NCBI GenBank assembly: GCA_965248775.1
Contig: OZ252150.1
Span: forward strand, 3,286,001-3,350,000
Reading direction: 5' to 3'
Source of the DNA: JBHHUI01 sp965248775
Lineage (GTDB): Bacteria > Chloroflexota > Anaerolineae > Anaerolineales > JBHHUI01
Length of the DNA stretch: 64,000 bases
Shown: piece by piece, positions 17,698-26,030 of the stretch
How positions within the stretch are numbered: the first letter of the stretch is position 1
Layout of the letters: each line of letters begins with the position of its first letter
Program-made: the position numbers and the translations under genes
Notes under the pieces: model-generated
The model's database searches: none
The model's input: the letters and a program-made list of their open reading frames with translations, nothing else
What the model was told of the DNA's origin: nothing

Positions 17698-18675
17698 ATG
17701 GAGCAAATGATAGAGCTAAACGGAGAAGTTGTTGCTACGATACGTCCTACCGTTCCCTTTTCTTTTGATGGAACTTTCCATAAGCCGTCGCACTTTCCAA
17801 CTCCGGATAATTCGTATGAACCAGGAGTTTATTATCAGACGATGTGTTTCAACGGAGAGACGTACGGTCTCAAGTTCGTTAACGAGGGTAACGTTGACGA
17901 TCCTAAAATAACGCTCTTCATCTATTTCGCCAAAAGTCGGGAAAGCGCTATGAATCTAGAGGCGATTACAGCAGAGTTGAAGCAGCGGTTCGATCTGGAG
18001 AACGATTTGTCGGATTTTGTGAATATCCTGAGCAAGGATCGCACTATCGGTACCTCAATTACGCGGTGGCGTGGGATGCGGGTAAGCACCCCTTACTCAC
18101 TGTATGAATTCCTGATTGTTACCACGGTGCTTCAGAACACTACAGTCCACCGTACCGTGCAGATGATAGATAATCTGTTTCAGGAGTTTGGTACGCTGGT
18201 CCGTTATAACGGGAAGATTCTTTATGCGTTTTGGCCGCCGGCGCTAGTCGAAGCCACGTCAGAAGAAAAGCTTCGTGCTCTTAAAGTCGGATACCGAGCG
18301 AAAACCTTTAAGCGGCAAGCAGCCGAGTTCTCCAGGGGTTCAATTGATGAACAGGGACTTAGAAGATTATCTAAAGGCGAGCTGAAGACAAAATTACTGG
18401 AGATTTATGGAGTGGGGCCGGCCACGGTTCAGTATCTATTGTTTGAGGTTTTTCACCACTACGACGCTTGCGAGCATATCTCCCCTTGGGAACGAAAAAT
18501 CTATTCGCGATTATTGTTCGACAAGGAGGAAGTCGATGGCGACGTTGTCTTGGAGGAGATCACCAGACGGTGGGGACAATGGCGAATGCTGGCGATGCAC
18601 TACTTATTCGAGAATCTTTTCTGGCATCGCAAGAGAGAGAACATTGATTGGCTAGAGGCATTGATTCGTCTTTAA
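17698..18675 (+). CDS. HhH-GPD DNA glycosylase-like protein
   Basis: This 325-residue OGG1/AlkA-superfamily protein has an N-terminal beta-rich domain, then FLIVTTVLQNTTVHRTVQMIDNLF, KVGYRAKTFKRQA, and the helix-hairpin-helix LLEIYGVGPATVQYLLFEVF (about residues 233-252), followed by HISPWERKIYSRLLF. The usual catalytic Asp after the hairpin (PxDxH-like) appears replaced within ISPWERK, and the OGG1-type Lys is absent. It may therefore be a base-recognition protein or use another residue. It lies 22 bp after the radical SAM gene. A self-resistance glycosylase or a base-processing enzyme is possible (inference). Confidence 0.75.
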   Translation: MEQMIELNGEVVATIRPTVPFSFDGTFHKPSHFPTPDNSYEPGVYYQTMCFNGETYGLKFVNEGNVDDPKITLFIYFAKSRESAMNLEAITAELKQRFDLENDLSDFVNILSKDRTIGTSITRWRGMRVSTPYSLYEFLIVTTVLQNTTVHRTVQMIDNLFQEFGTLVRYNGKILYAFWPPALVEATSEEKLRALKVGYRAKTFKRQAAEFSRGSIDEQGLRRLSKGELKTKLLEIYGVGPATVQYLLFEVFHHYDACEHISPWERKIYSRLLFDKEEVDGDVVLEEITRRWGQWRMLAMHYLFENLFWHRKRENIDWLEALIRL

Positions 18676-18705
18676 GCATGGTTAGTTCAAATCGGAGGCG
18701 TAAGG

Positions 18706-18960
18706 ATGTTTGGCTTGTCTTTAATGCAGTGTGTGGTGTTCTCGCATCAGCGGCATGAACGGCTACTAGCTGGTCAGTTGGCTAGAGAAATTAATGTTCC
18801 GTATGATGCGATTTATCAAGCACTCGATTGCTTGAGCTTATCAGGCGTACACTTGGTTGTAGTTTATGGCAGCGGATATTGTGTCCCACGAGATTTTGAC
18901 TTCTTCGTCACTATTGTAAGCAGGCGAACAATAGACCATACGGCGACATTTCATTACTAA
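18706..18960 (+). CDS. Short winged-HTH protein, WYL-regulator N-terminus only
   Basis: The 84-residue product resembles the first 65 residues of the next gene's WYL regulator. A helix LLAGQLAREINVPYDAIYQALDCLSLSGVHLVV and a wing GSGYCVPRDFDF align with QLAKKLEVSERQIYRDIDALTLWQVPIFA and GGGYSLPKDYKV. No WYL domain follows. It is either a decayed duplicate or a small dominant-negative partner. Confidence 0.5.
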   Translation: MFGLSLMQCVVFSHQRHERLLAGQLAREINVPYDAIYQALDCLSLSGVHLVVVYGSGYCVPRDFDFFVTIVSRRTIDHTATFHY

Positions 18961-19003
18961 ACTGAGATGAGGAACTTGGGCTTAGTTTAGGAGGATGAAT
19001 TAG

Positions 19004-20053
19004 ATGAATCGTGCCGGTCGGCTAGTAAAGATTCTATTATTATTACAGGGACTGGGGCAGCTAACGGCGTTGCAGTTGGCAAAAAAGCTTGAGGTATCCG
19101 AGCGACAAATTTACCGAGATATTGACGCACTAACCCTGTGGCAGGTGCCGATCTTTGCCCAATCTGGCCATGGAGGTGGTTATAGCTTACCAAAGGACTA
19201 CAAAGTCGATCCTGCGATGTTTACCTCCGTGCAGGTATCAACATTGAGTGCCGGAGGCTTAGCGATACGTGGATTGAGCGATTTCCTCGAGGATGAGTCG
19301 GAGATCGAGGTTGCGAATGCTAAGCTGCTCTCGACGCTGTCAGAAACCGATAGAGAAGTGGTGAGGAGACAAATAGACTACATTTATTTCGATCACAATC
19401 GCTGGTACAGGCGCTATGCGTATAAGAACACACTACGTGAGATGAAGTATGCAGTACTTCACGACCGTCAAATTGTGATTGATTTTTTTAGACGCTACGA
19501 TACCGGGAGATTATCCCCCCTGACGACAAGAGTGGATGCATATGGTCTCGTATTTAAATCGGATACTTGGTATCTTGTCGGTTACTTCAGTTTAGAACGC
19601 AGAGTGCGCCGTTGGAATGTGACGCGCATCAACCGGGTGCAGATAACTGAGGAAACATTCGTTCGCCCCTTGAATTTTTCATTAAAGGCATGGTGGGCTG
19701 ATGAGGTTGAGGATTTCGGAAAGGGAGATACGCGTGTTCGCTTACGGATTGATAAGGCGGTCCTGCATCGCTTTGAACGCACTACTTGGAAGAAGGACAA
19801 CAAATTCTACGATCATGGGGATTATCTTGTGGTGGAGTTGATGGTGGACAACTACCAGCGGATCGTTGATCTGATTCTCGTGAATAGGGGAGATGTCATT
19901 GTACTGGAACCAGAGGCACTCCGTAAAGATGTGATTGCCTCAGCGTTGCGGGTAGAGCAAAGACATCTCGCCGACATAGATGATTTCAAACTTTCTGACG
20001 AGTCTCTGGTTGACTTTGAGATATTTAGTCTCGTTGGCGGTGGACCCGAATAG
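19004..20053 (+). CDS. WYL-domain transcriptional regulator (YafY-type)
   Basis: The 349-residue protein begins with an HTH_11 winged helix (LLLLQGLGQLTALQLAKKLEVSERQIYRDIDAL) and a GHGGGYSL wing, followed by a WYL sensor domain (VDAYGLVFKSDTWYLVGYFSLERRVRRWNVTRI, with the R-rich ligand-binding segment) and a C-terminal WCX-like extension (VVELMVDNYQRIVDLIL). It is the likely ligand-responsive regulator of the cluster because it lies in its middle on the same strand. GGAGG is upstream of the start. Confidence 0.88.
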   Translation: MNRAGRLVKILLLLQGLGQLTALQLAKKLEVSERQIYRDIDALTLWQVPIFAQSGHGGGYSLPKDYKVDPAMFTSVQVSTLSAGGLAIRGLSDFLEDESEIEVANAKLLSTLSETDREVVRRQIDYIYFDHNRWYRRYAYKNTLREMKYAVLHDRQIVIDFFRRYDTGRLSPLTTRVDAYGLVFKSDTWYLVGYFSLERRVRRWNVTRINRVQITEETFVRPLNFSLKAWWADEVEDFGKGDTRVRLRIDKAVLHRFERTTWKKDNKFYDHGDYLVVELMVDNYQRIVDLILVNRGDVIVLEPEALRKDVIASALRVEQRHLADIDDFKLSDESLVDFEIFSLVGGGPE

Positions 20054-20127
20054 GCGCTTGTCAGATAGTAGAAGCAATTCGAAACTCCATTGCCTGGTAA
20101 AACTCAGCAACTTAGAATTTTGATCTA

Positions 20128-21126
20128 ATGGACAAGATTTCTGATTCATGCGACGAGATTGAAGGTCTCTACAATATTGGACCGATCGCTGAAATCAAGA
20201 CAAGGGGGATGAAGCGAATCGTGACATCAGAGTTGGGAACTTTTTTACTTAGACCTATTCGCTACACATCTCAAGTCAAAAGACTCTTCTATGACAGTGC
20301 ATTTACGGACTATCTTGCAGGGCAGGGGTACCCAGCTCGACGATTCGTAAAGACCGTCGATGGCAAACTTGTTTGTCGCATCGCGGGAATGCCATTTTGC
20401 ATGATGGAGTACTTCCCGGGAACTACTGTCAATGGCTCTCTTTCTGGTCAGCAATTAACCAGCGCCGCAGTTAAACTGGCACAGCTCCACAGGCTTTCGA
20501 AGCACTATACCGGTCCAAAATATCACAAATTGCCATTCAATTCGAGGAAAGTCTACAGTGTACTCAAGAAAATTAGAGAACGTTTGTTATGTATAGACGA
20601 GAAAGACGATTTTGATTGTCTGGCTTTGGACGCAATACACAAGAAAATCGACTTCATTGTTCACAGCCCCTTCGAGCAGTTTGATTTTCTGCTTAATAAA
20701 CGTCTGATGAACCACGGCGACTACCATTCAGGGAATATTGTCTTCAGTGCTGGCGAACGAATAGTCGGGATCCTTGACTTTGAGTTCTGCGTGGATTTAC
20801 CTCGAATCTTGGATCTTGCCCTAGCCATTAGTTGGTTGACTAAGGAGGATAGGACTGAAGCGTTTTGCGGTGTCAACAAAACTAGGGATATCGCCGCTTT
20901 TATTTCCGCCTATCACGACGAGTATCCGTTGTCAGTTCAGGAGAGTACTAATCTGTGCCGGCTTTATAGTAGCGCTTGTTATCACTCCATTTACTTACTC
21001 GAAAACTTCTATCTTTATAATCGTTCCCTGTGTCTTAGAAAGCCTCGTACATTGCACGAGTGGTTCTGGTGGGTTGAACACCAGGACGAACTGGAGGCGT
21101 TAATCTTGAAAAGTTGCAGCATGTAA
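20128..21126 (+). CDS. APH/HomSK-like phosphotransferase
   Basis: The 332-residue aminoglycoside phosphotransferase-fold protein has an N-terminal lobe with GTFLLRPI and MPFCMMEYFPGTTVNG, a catalytic loop LMNHGDYHSGNIVF (Brenner HxDxxxxN type: H, D and N present) and a metal-binding ILDFEFCVDLPRILDLALAI (DFE). Family members phosphorylate antibiotics, homoserine, choline or nucleosides. In this setting it may phosphorylate a pathway intermediate or inactivate the product for self-protection (inference). Confidence 0.8.
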   Translation: MDKISDSCDEIEGLYNIGPIAEIKTRGMKRIVTSELGTFLLRPIRYTSQVKRLFYDSAFTDYLAGQGYPARRFVKTVDGKLVCRIAGMPFCMMEYFPGTTVNGSLSGQQLTSAAVKLAQLHRLSKHYTGPKYHKLPFNSRKVYSVLKKIRERLLCIDEKDDFDCLALDAIHKKIDFIVHSPFEQFDFLLNKRLMNHGDYHSGNIVFSAGERIVGILDFEFCVDLPRILDLALAISWLTKEDRTEAFCGVNKTRDIAAFISAYHDEYPLSVQESTNLCRLYSSACYHSIYLLENFYLYNRSLCLRKPRTLHEWFWWVEHQDELEALILKSCSM

Positions 21127-21728
21127 TTTCGTCTAGACGGTAGCAACAAAAATATTAGGCATGTTCTGTCTGACCGTGGAATGGATGGTAAAGACGATGG
21201 ATTTTGAAAAGAACCGAGCCATACATGATTACCTGAGCACGTCTCGTGCAAAGAGAATACTGCGCAGCCGCGGGGATTTAGTTGCTCATATCAGAGGCCT
21301 ATTGCGCGACATGGGATTTTTCGAGGTTGATACACCTGTTCTTTACCGCTATCCCGAGATCGCCCCAATGGAGCAATTTGAAGTGATCGACCCCACTTCA
21401 AATCGAAGCTACTTCATGCGTGTCGCGCCTACTGGACACCTCAAGAGAATGATGACGGCTGGTTTTGATAAGGTATATGAATTCTCACGTAATTTCCGGC
21501 CAGGAAATTCCTCTTTCAAACATAGCGCTGAGTTCACTTCTCTCGAATGCGGCCAGCTCTCGGCTGACTACAACGTAATGATGGAGTTAACGGAGACTAT
21601 TGTCTTTGAAGGAGTTCGCCGTATCATGGGTGGAACGATTGTGGACGTGGCAGGAAGGAAATTCGACGTTCGCCCACCTTGGCGTCGGAAAACAGTTCGC
21701 GAAGCGCTTCAGGCTTATTCTCGTATCG

Positions 21729-22547
21729 GGTAGTGGTTACATGGTAACTGATGGGGACCACGCTGTATTGTAGTAATGGAGATACAACTTGAGTACAGCT
21801 TCATGGTAAACGTCGGACTTGGAGAAAGAAAGAGTTTTGCGCACGAAGCGAGCCAGTCTCTGGCGCAAGGTGTTGTTCCAGCGTTCCACGTGAGATGTCT
21901 GGCCGCTTTCTTTGCCGACACTTTGGTGAGTGTCGTTTGGTAAAACCTTCTGGTAAGCGTGCCAGAAGTCGCTGAAGGAGCAACACGCTTTGTAGGATGC
22001 TGGGATGGATTTCCATAACGCGCGACAACTTTTTTCACTGCGGTCGCCAATAAAATAGGCCACCACTTGGCGCGTGCGCCGACACAGCGCGACCCATATC
22101 CAACGTTTATCGTTTTTTGTGCGTACAAATGACCATAATTCATCCAATTCCAGCACATCATCCGTTTTTACGGTTTCTAAAGTGTCAGCCAGGTTCGGCA
22201 TAGCGCCGGCCTTCTCCAGAATCCAGCGTGCTAATGTCTGCCGCGCGATGCCAAAGATGCGCTCAATGCCGCGCATACTGGCTCGCTCTCGATAGGTGCG
22301 TAGGACAAATTCTCTGATGAACTCAGGATAAGAACGGCTTTGCGGTTCCAACATTCCATAAGCGGCGCAATCGAGACAATGAAACTTCTGACCGCCTTTA
22401 TAGTCTGTACCATTCTTGACAATGTTGAGGCTCCTGCACTTTGAACACTCATGCGTGATGACACTCTGGATCATTTTGGCGCTCCTCTGTTTGGCAGGCC
22501 AACAACTTACTTTTTCCAGACTCATCAGTCAACATGTAACCACTACC
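21729..22547 (-). mobile_element. IS1-family element copy B
   Basis: The element is 819 bp, bounded by GGTAGTGG and CCACTACC, with a perfect 9-bp target duplication CTCGTATCG (21720-21728 and 22548-22556). It interrupts the class II synthetase gene, and excision of the element plus one duplicate restores YSRIDILEIMSL. Confidence 0.95.
21737..22474 (-). CDS. IS1-family transposase (copy B)
   Basis: This is a single-frame IS1-type transposase of about 245 residues starting at the ATG preceded by GAGGAG. An N-terminal zinc ribbon (CSKCRSLNIVKNG, FHCLDC) is followed by an HTH (GIERIFGIARQTLARWI), the DDE core (LELDELWSFVRTK, IWVALCRRTRQVVAYF, SDFWHAY) and HVERWNNTLRQRLARFVRKTLSFSK, the hallmark C-terminus of IS1 InsB. 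In classical IS1 this is produced by InsA-InsB frameshifting; here it is one ORF. It appears functional. Confidence 0.92.
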   Translation of the reverse strand: MIQSVITHECSKCRSLNIVKNGTDYKGGQKFHCLDCAAYGMLEPQSRSYPEFIREFVLRTYRERASMRGIERIFGIARQTLARWILEKAGAMPNLADTLETVKTDDVLELDELWSFVRTKNDKRWIWVALCRRTRQVVAYFIGDRSEKSCRALWKSIPASYKACCSFSDFWHAYQKVLPNDTHQSVGKESGQTSHVERWNNTLRQRLARFVRKTLSFSKSDVYHEAVLKLYLHYYNTAWSPSVTM

Positions 22548-22786
22548 CTCGTATCGATATCTTGGAAATCATGTCACTAGTGGGTCACTTGGCATGGGCA
22601 TAGCCATAAGCGGACACGGGTATTAGAATCGACCACATCCTTGACTATGTAGGTGATGAAATGAGTCGACGCAAGAAAGACCCACTGCGCGCACTGACCA
22701 AGGAAGAGCAGGAATGGCTGAAACGTATCAGTCGTTCGCGCAGTGAGCCCGTTACACATGTGGCACGTGCGCGGCAGATCCTGTCT

Positions 22787-22813
22787 GCCCCGGCCCAGTA
22801 CATCCGGGACTGG
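22787..22813 (+). repeat. 27-nt insertion with interleaved inverted repeats
   Basis: Absent from IS630 copy 2 at the corresponding site. It keeps the frame and adds nine residues after RQILS. Within it CCCGG pairs with CCGGG and CCCAGT pairs with ACTGGG in the order a-b-a'-b'. Confidence 0.85.
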
Positions 22814-23206
22814 GTTGCAGATGGACACAACTACACGGAGGCAGCTCTTTTGTCGGGACGCAAATCCGGTGATGCAGTTTCGCAATTGGTCAGCCGTTTC
22901 AATCGAGAAGGCCTGTCGGCCATTGAGCCAGGCCACGGCGGTGGTCCGCAAGTGAAGTACGGCGCAGGCGAACGCGAGTGCATTTTGAAAGAAGTACGAC
23001 GGCCACCGGACCCCGTCGCAGATGGCACGGCCAGTTGGTCTCTGCAGACCCTGCAGCGGCGCCTGCGCACGATGTCGGATGGATTGCCAGACGTGAGCAC
23101 CTACACGATTAGGACGGTATTGCTGGAAGCTGGCTATAGCTGGCAACAATCGCGCAGCTGGTGTGAAACCGGTCAGGTGCGGCGCAAGCGCAAGAGCGGA
23201 GTAGTC

Positions 23207-23260
23207 ACCCAGTCATCACGACCCAGTACGTTCGTGACTGGGTGAATGCACTGGGTCATG
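23207..23260 (+). repeat. 54-nt insertion: one 27-nt unit nested in another
   Basis: The outer unit is 23207-23220 plus 23248-23260 (27 nt, ACCCAGT...ACTGGGT), and the inner unit is 23221-23247 (27 nt, same terminal repeats). The outer unit alone leaves the transposase frame open. The inner unit supplies the in-frame TGA. The site is uninterrupted in copy 2. Confidence 0.85.
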
Positions 23261-23440
23261 ACAGTGACCGACCCGGATGCCGAGGCGAAAAAAACTTGAT
23301 CGAACGAGCATACGTAAGCGGCGCGGCGCTCGGGCTAGCGGTCTGGACCCAAGATGAAGCCGGACCTTATCAGACCAAGCCATATGTGGGGGGCAGCTGG
23401 CAGCCTGAGGCGCAGCTGGCCAAACAGCCGCACGAGTACA

Positions 23441-23467
23441 CTTGTCGCGCGCGACAGCGTCGTGATT
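23441..23467 (+). repeat. 27-nt insertion of the TTGTCGCGC...GTCGTGAT type
   Basis: Absent from copy 2 (HEY-IRDG), in frame. It contains the 14-bp palindrome TGTCGCGCGCGACA. Near-identical units lie in two other IS families at 30850 and 41492, where a G/C pair is exchanged for C/G at matching positions. Confidence 0.88.
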
Positions 23468-23715
23468 TCCGCGATGGAACGGCCAAATTGCTAACACTGT
23501 TTCACCCGGCTTCCGGACAGGTGCGCGTGAAAGGCGTCACGCGCAGCACGAATGCGATCCTGCATCCATGGCTCAAAGACGAACTGTTGGTTATCCTTCA
23601 AACGTTGCCGGTCAACTCCCAACTCGATACAGAAACCAATCGCCTGCTGTGGGAAAGTTGGCAAGCAGGATTATCCTTGCCCATCACCTTGCCGCAACAA
23701 CTTCCCACCCTACGT

Positions 23716-23769
23716 ACCCAGTACCGCCCAGTCACGAATGAACTGGGTCGTGAAACGAACTGGGTCGGT
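23716..23769 (+). repeat. 54-nt insertion: nested 27-nt units
   Basis: The outer unit (23716-23725 plus 23753-23769) differs by one base from the single unit at 31329-31355 in an unrelated IS. The inner unit is 23726-23752. Both have CCCAGT/ACTGGG plus a second interleaved pair (ACCAA/TTGGT in the single copy at 31329; CACGA/TCGTG in the inner unit). The frame stays open. Confidence 0.9.
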
Positions 23770-24131
23770 ATGTTGCTCATCTGGGATAACCTCACCGGCC
23801 ATTACACCCCGGCAATGGTCTTGTGGTTGTTCGAACACGGTATCATGCCGTTGTATACACCGCTGGGTGGTTCGTGGCTGAATATGGCCGAATCGATGCA
23901 ACGCATTCTCATTCGCCGTGGCCTGGCGGGTCAGTATCCACAAACGTCCGACCAGATCATTGCCTTGTTGGAAGGCGTTGCGCACGGCTGGAACCTGAAC
24001 CCCACTCCGTTTGAATGGGGCGGCAAACGTCAGGCACGTCGGCAACGCAGCCGCGAGCGTCGGCACGGACATCGCCATAAAATGAATCGGGCTTTAGAAT
24101 TGGCTGCATCCTTGATCACATAGGTGATGAA

Positions 24132-25471
24132 ATGAGCCGACGCAAGAAAGACCCGCTTCGTGAACTGACGAAGGAAGAGCGGGAATGGCTGGAACGTATT
24201 GGCCATTCGCAGACGGAGCCTGCTAGTCATGTCGTTCGCGCCCGACAGATTCTGTTCGTGGCGGATGGGAACAATTACACCGAGGCCGCGCGCTTGTCGG
24301 GTCGGAAGTCCGGTGACGCGGTCTCGCAGTTGGTCAGCCGTTTCAACCGGGAAGGCTTGGCGGCCCTCGAGCCAAAGCATGGGGGAGGACCTCAGGTGAC
24401 GTACGGGGCAGAAGAGCGCGAGCGCATTCTGCAGGAAGTGCGCCGACCACCCATTCCGGAGACAGACGGGACGGCGACGTGGTCGCTGCAAACTTTGCAG
24501 CAACGGTTGCGCTCGATGCCGGATGGCTTGCCCGAGGTGAGCACCTATACCATCTGGACGGTGTTGCAGGAAGCCGGCTACAGCTGGCAGCAGTCGCGCA
24601 GCTGGTGCGAAACCGGCCAAGCAACACGCAAGCGAAAGGGCGGCACTGTTATTGTGACCGACCCAGATACCGAGGCGAAAAAAACTTGATCGAAAGCGCC
24701 TACCATACTGGCGAAACGCTCGGCCTGGCCGTCTGGACCCAAGATGAAGCCGGACCTTATCAGACCAAGCCATATGTGGGGGGCAGCTGGCAGCCCGAGG
24801 CGCAGCCGGCCAAACAGCCGCACGAGTACATCCGCGACGGAACGGCAAAATTGCTAACACTATTTCACCCGGCTTCTGGACAAGTGCGCGTGAAAGGCGT
24901 CACGCGTACTACCAATGCTATTTTGCATCCATGGCTCAAGGACGAACTGTTGGCTATCCTGCAGGCATTGCCGGCCAAACCCCAACTCGACGTTGAAGCC
25001 AATCGCCTGCTATGGGAAAGCTGGCAAGCCGGATTATCGTTGCCCATCACCTTGTCGCAAGAACTTCCAGCTCTGCGCATGCTACTCATCTGGGATAACC
25101 TCAAAGGCCATTACACTCCGGAGATGGTTCTGTGGTTGTTCGAACACGGCATTATGCCGCTGTATACACCGTTGGGCGGCTCGTGGTTGAACATGGCTGA
25201 ATCGATGCAGCGAATTCTCGTTCGGCGTGGCCTGTCCGGCCAGTATCCGCAAACACCTGATCAATTCATTGCCTTGTTACAAGGCGTCGCGCAGGGTTGG
25301 AACCAGAACCCCACTCCGTTTGAATGGGGCGGCAAACGTAAGGCACGTCGCCAACGCAGTCGGCAGCGGCGGCACATGCTCGGTGGTTCCGGCGCGTACA
25401 CTCGGCATCCGATCCGCCGCCGCTCAACGCTGATCCAACAATGGCTATCAGCATGCCAAGTGACCCACTAG
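24132..25471 (+). CDS. IS630 transposase copy 2 (two frames, programmed frameshift)
   Basis: The first frame (24132-24689) has HTH regions and ends just after A7C at 24678-24685. The second frame continues EKNLIESAYHTGETLGLAVWTQDEAGPYQTKPY with the catalytic Asp, LLIWDNLKGHYTPEMVLWLFEH with the second Asp, and GGSWLNMAESMQRILVRR with the Glu. A -1 slip at A-AAA-AAC is the normal way IS630-family transposases are made. No short palindromic insertions are present, which makes this the reference for copy 1. The stop lies in the right terminal repeat. Confidence 0.85.
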
Positions 25472-26030
25472 GTGACCTTCGTCGGCAAAAGAACGATATT
25501 AATACGCAAGCTGCCAGCAGCTTAAACGAGGCACTGGATATCCTTATCAAGACGGACGTCCTACCCAATCTAACCTACCCCACCTTCCTTACCGAGTTTC
25601 CTAATTCACTGGGAGGTCCTGCGAAACCAATCAATGGGCGACCACAACTAAAACAACGATGCGAGGCTTTCATCGGTGGCTTGGAAATAGCAAACATGTC
25701 ATCGCATTTGAATGATATGGTTCAACTACGTGACTGGCACAATCAAACGCTAGCGCAAAAGCAAAGCATCATGCCTAACGCAGCCGCTGTAATCGATGAA
25801 TCGCTATTCGATTTTCTGGGACGAGGGTTTCCTGATTCGGCTATCGTTGGCATTGGAATTGACCGGTTGTCAATGTTGGCGACGAACTCTGAAAGTATTC
25901 GCGATGTTATCCCTTTCCCGTTTGATCTAATGTAGGATGGCCTGCCACGCAAATTTCAAGATGCTGAGTACGCAGTGTTCATCGCGGGGTCTTGAAATGA
26001 GAACATACAATTATTACAATGGAGGAAATC

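Larger units (their letters stand above)
22661..24123 (+). pseudogene. IS630 transposase copy 1, with four palindromic insertions
   Basis: Compared with copy 2 it has the same architecture: N-terminal HTH repeats (SGRKSGDAVSQLVSRFNREGL), an A7C slippery site at 23288-23295, and a DDE half with AVWTQDEAGPYQTKPY, LLIWDNLTGHYTP and GGSWLNMAESMQRIL. It differs by insertions of 27, 54, 27 and 54 nt at 22787, 23207, 23441 and 23716. The second contains an in-frame TGA (23243-23245) that ends the first half before the slip site. Removing the insertions gives a protein colinear with copy 2. Confidence 0.88.
22580..25468 (+). mobile_element. Tandem IS630-family pair sharing one set of ends
   Basis: The outer 17-bp inverted repeats GTGGGTCACTTGGCATG (22580) and its inverse (ending 25468) are flanked by TA target duplications (22578-22579, 25469-25470). 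Inside are two diverged IS630 copies in direct orientation. Copy 1 lacks its right end and copy 2 its left end, so the block now behaves as one 2.9-kb unit. It lies in the synthetase gene. Confidence 0.88.
21161..25935 (+). pseudogene. LysRS/EpmA-like class II synthetase, split by IS1 and IS630
   Basis: Joining 21161-21728, 22557-22579 and 25471-25935 gives an uninterrupted frame of 351 codons. It encodes the catalytic core of a class II lysyl-tRNA-synthetase-like enzyme without the N-terminal OB fold: FFEVDTPVLYRYPEIAP (motif 1), MRVAPTGHLKRMM, FSRNFRPGNSSFKHSAEFTSLE (motif 2) and GIGIDRLSML (motif 3, the second Arg-containing ATP site). Standalone relatives (EpmA/GenX) activate an amino acid and transfer it to something other than tRNA. 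In this cluster it may attach an amino acid to the product (inference). ATG 21197 is an alternative start. Confidence 0.8.

Noticed and set aside
22577..24860. Long minus-strand frames opposite the IS630 pair
   Set aside because: They repeat in both copies only because the underlying transposases are homologous; no protein-like features.
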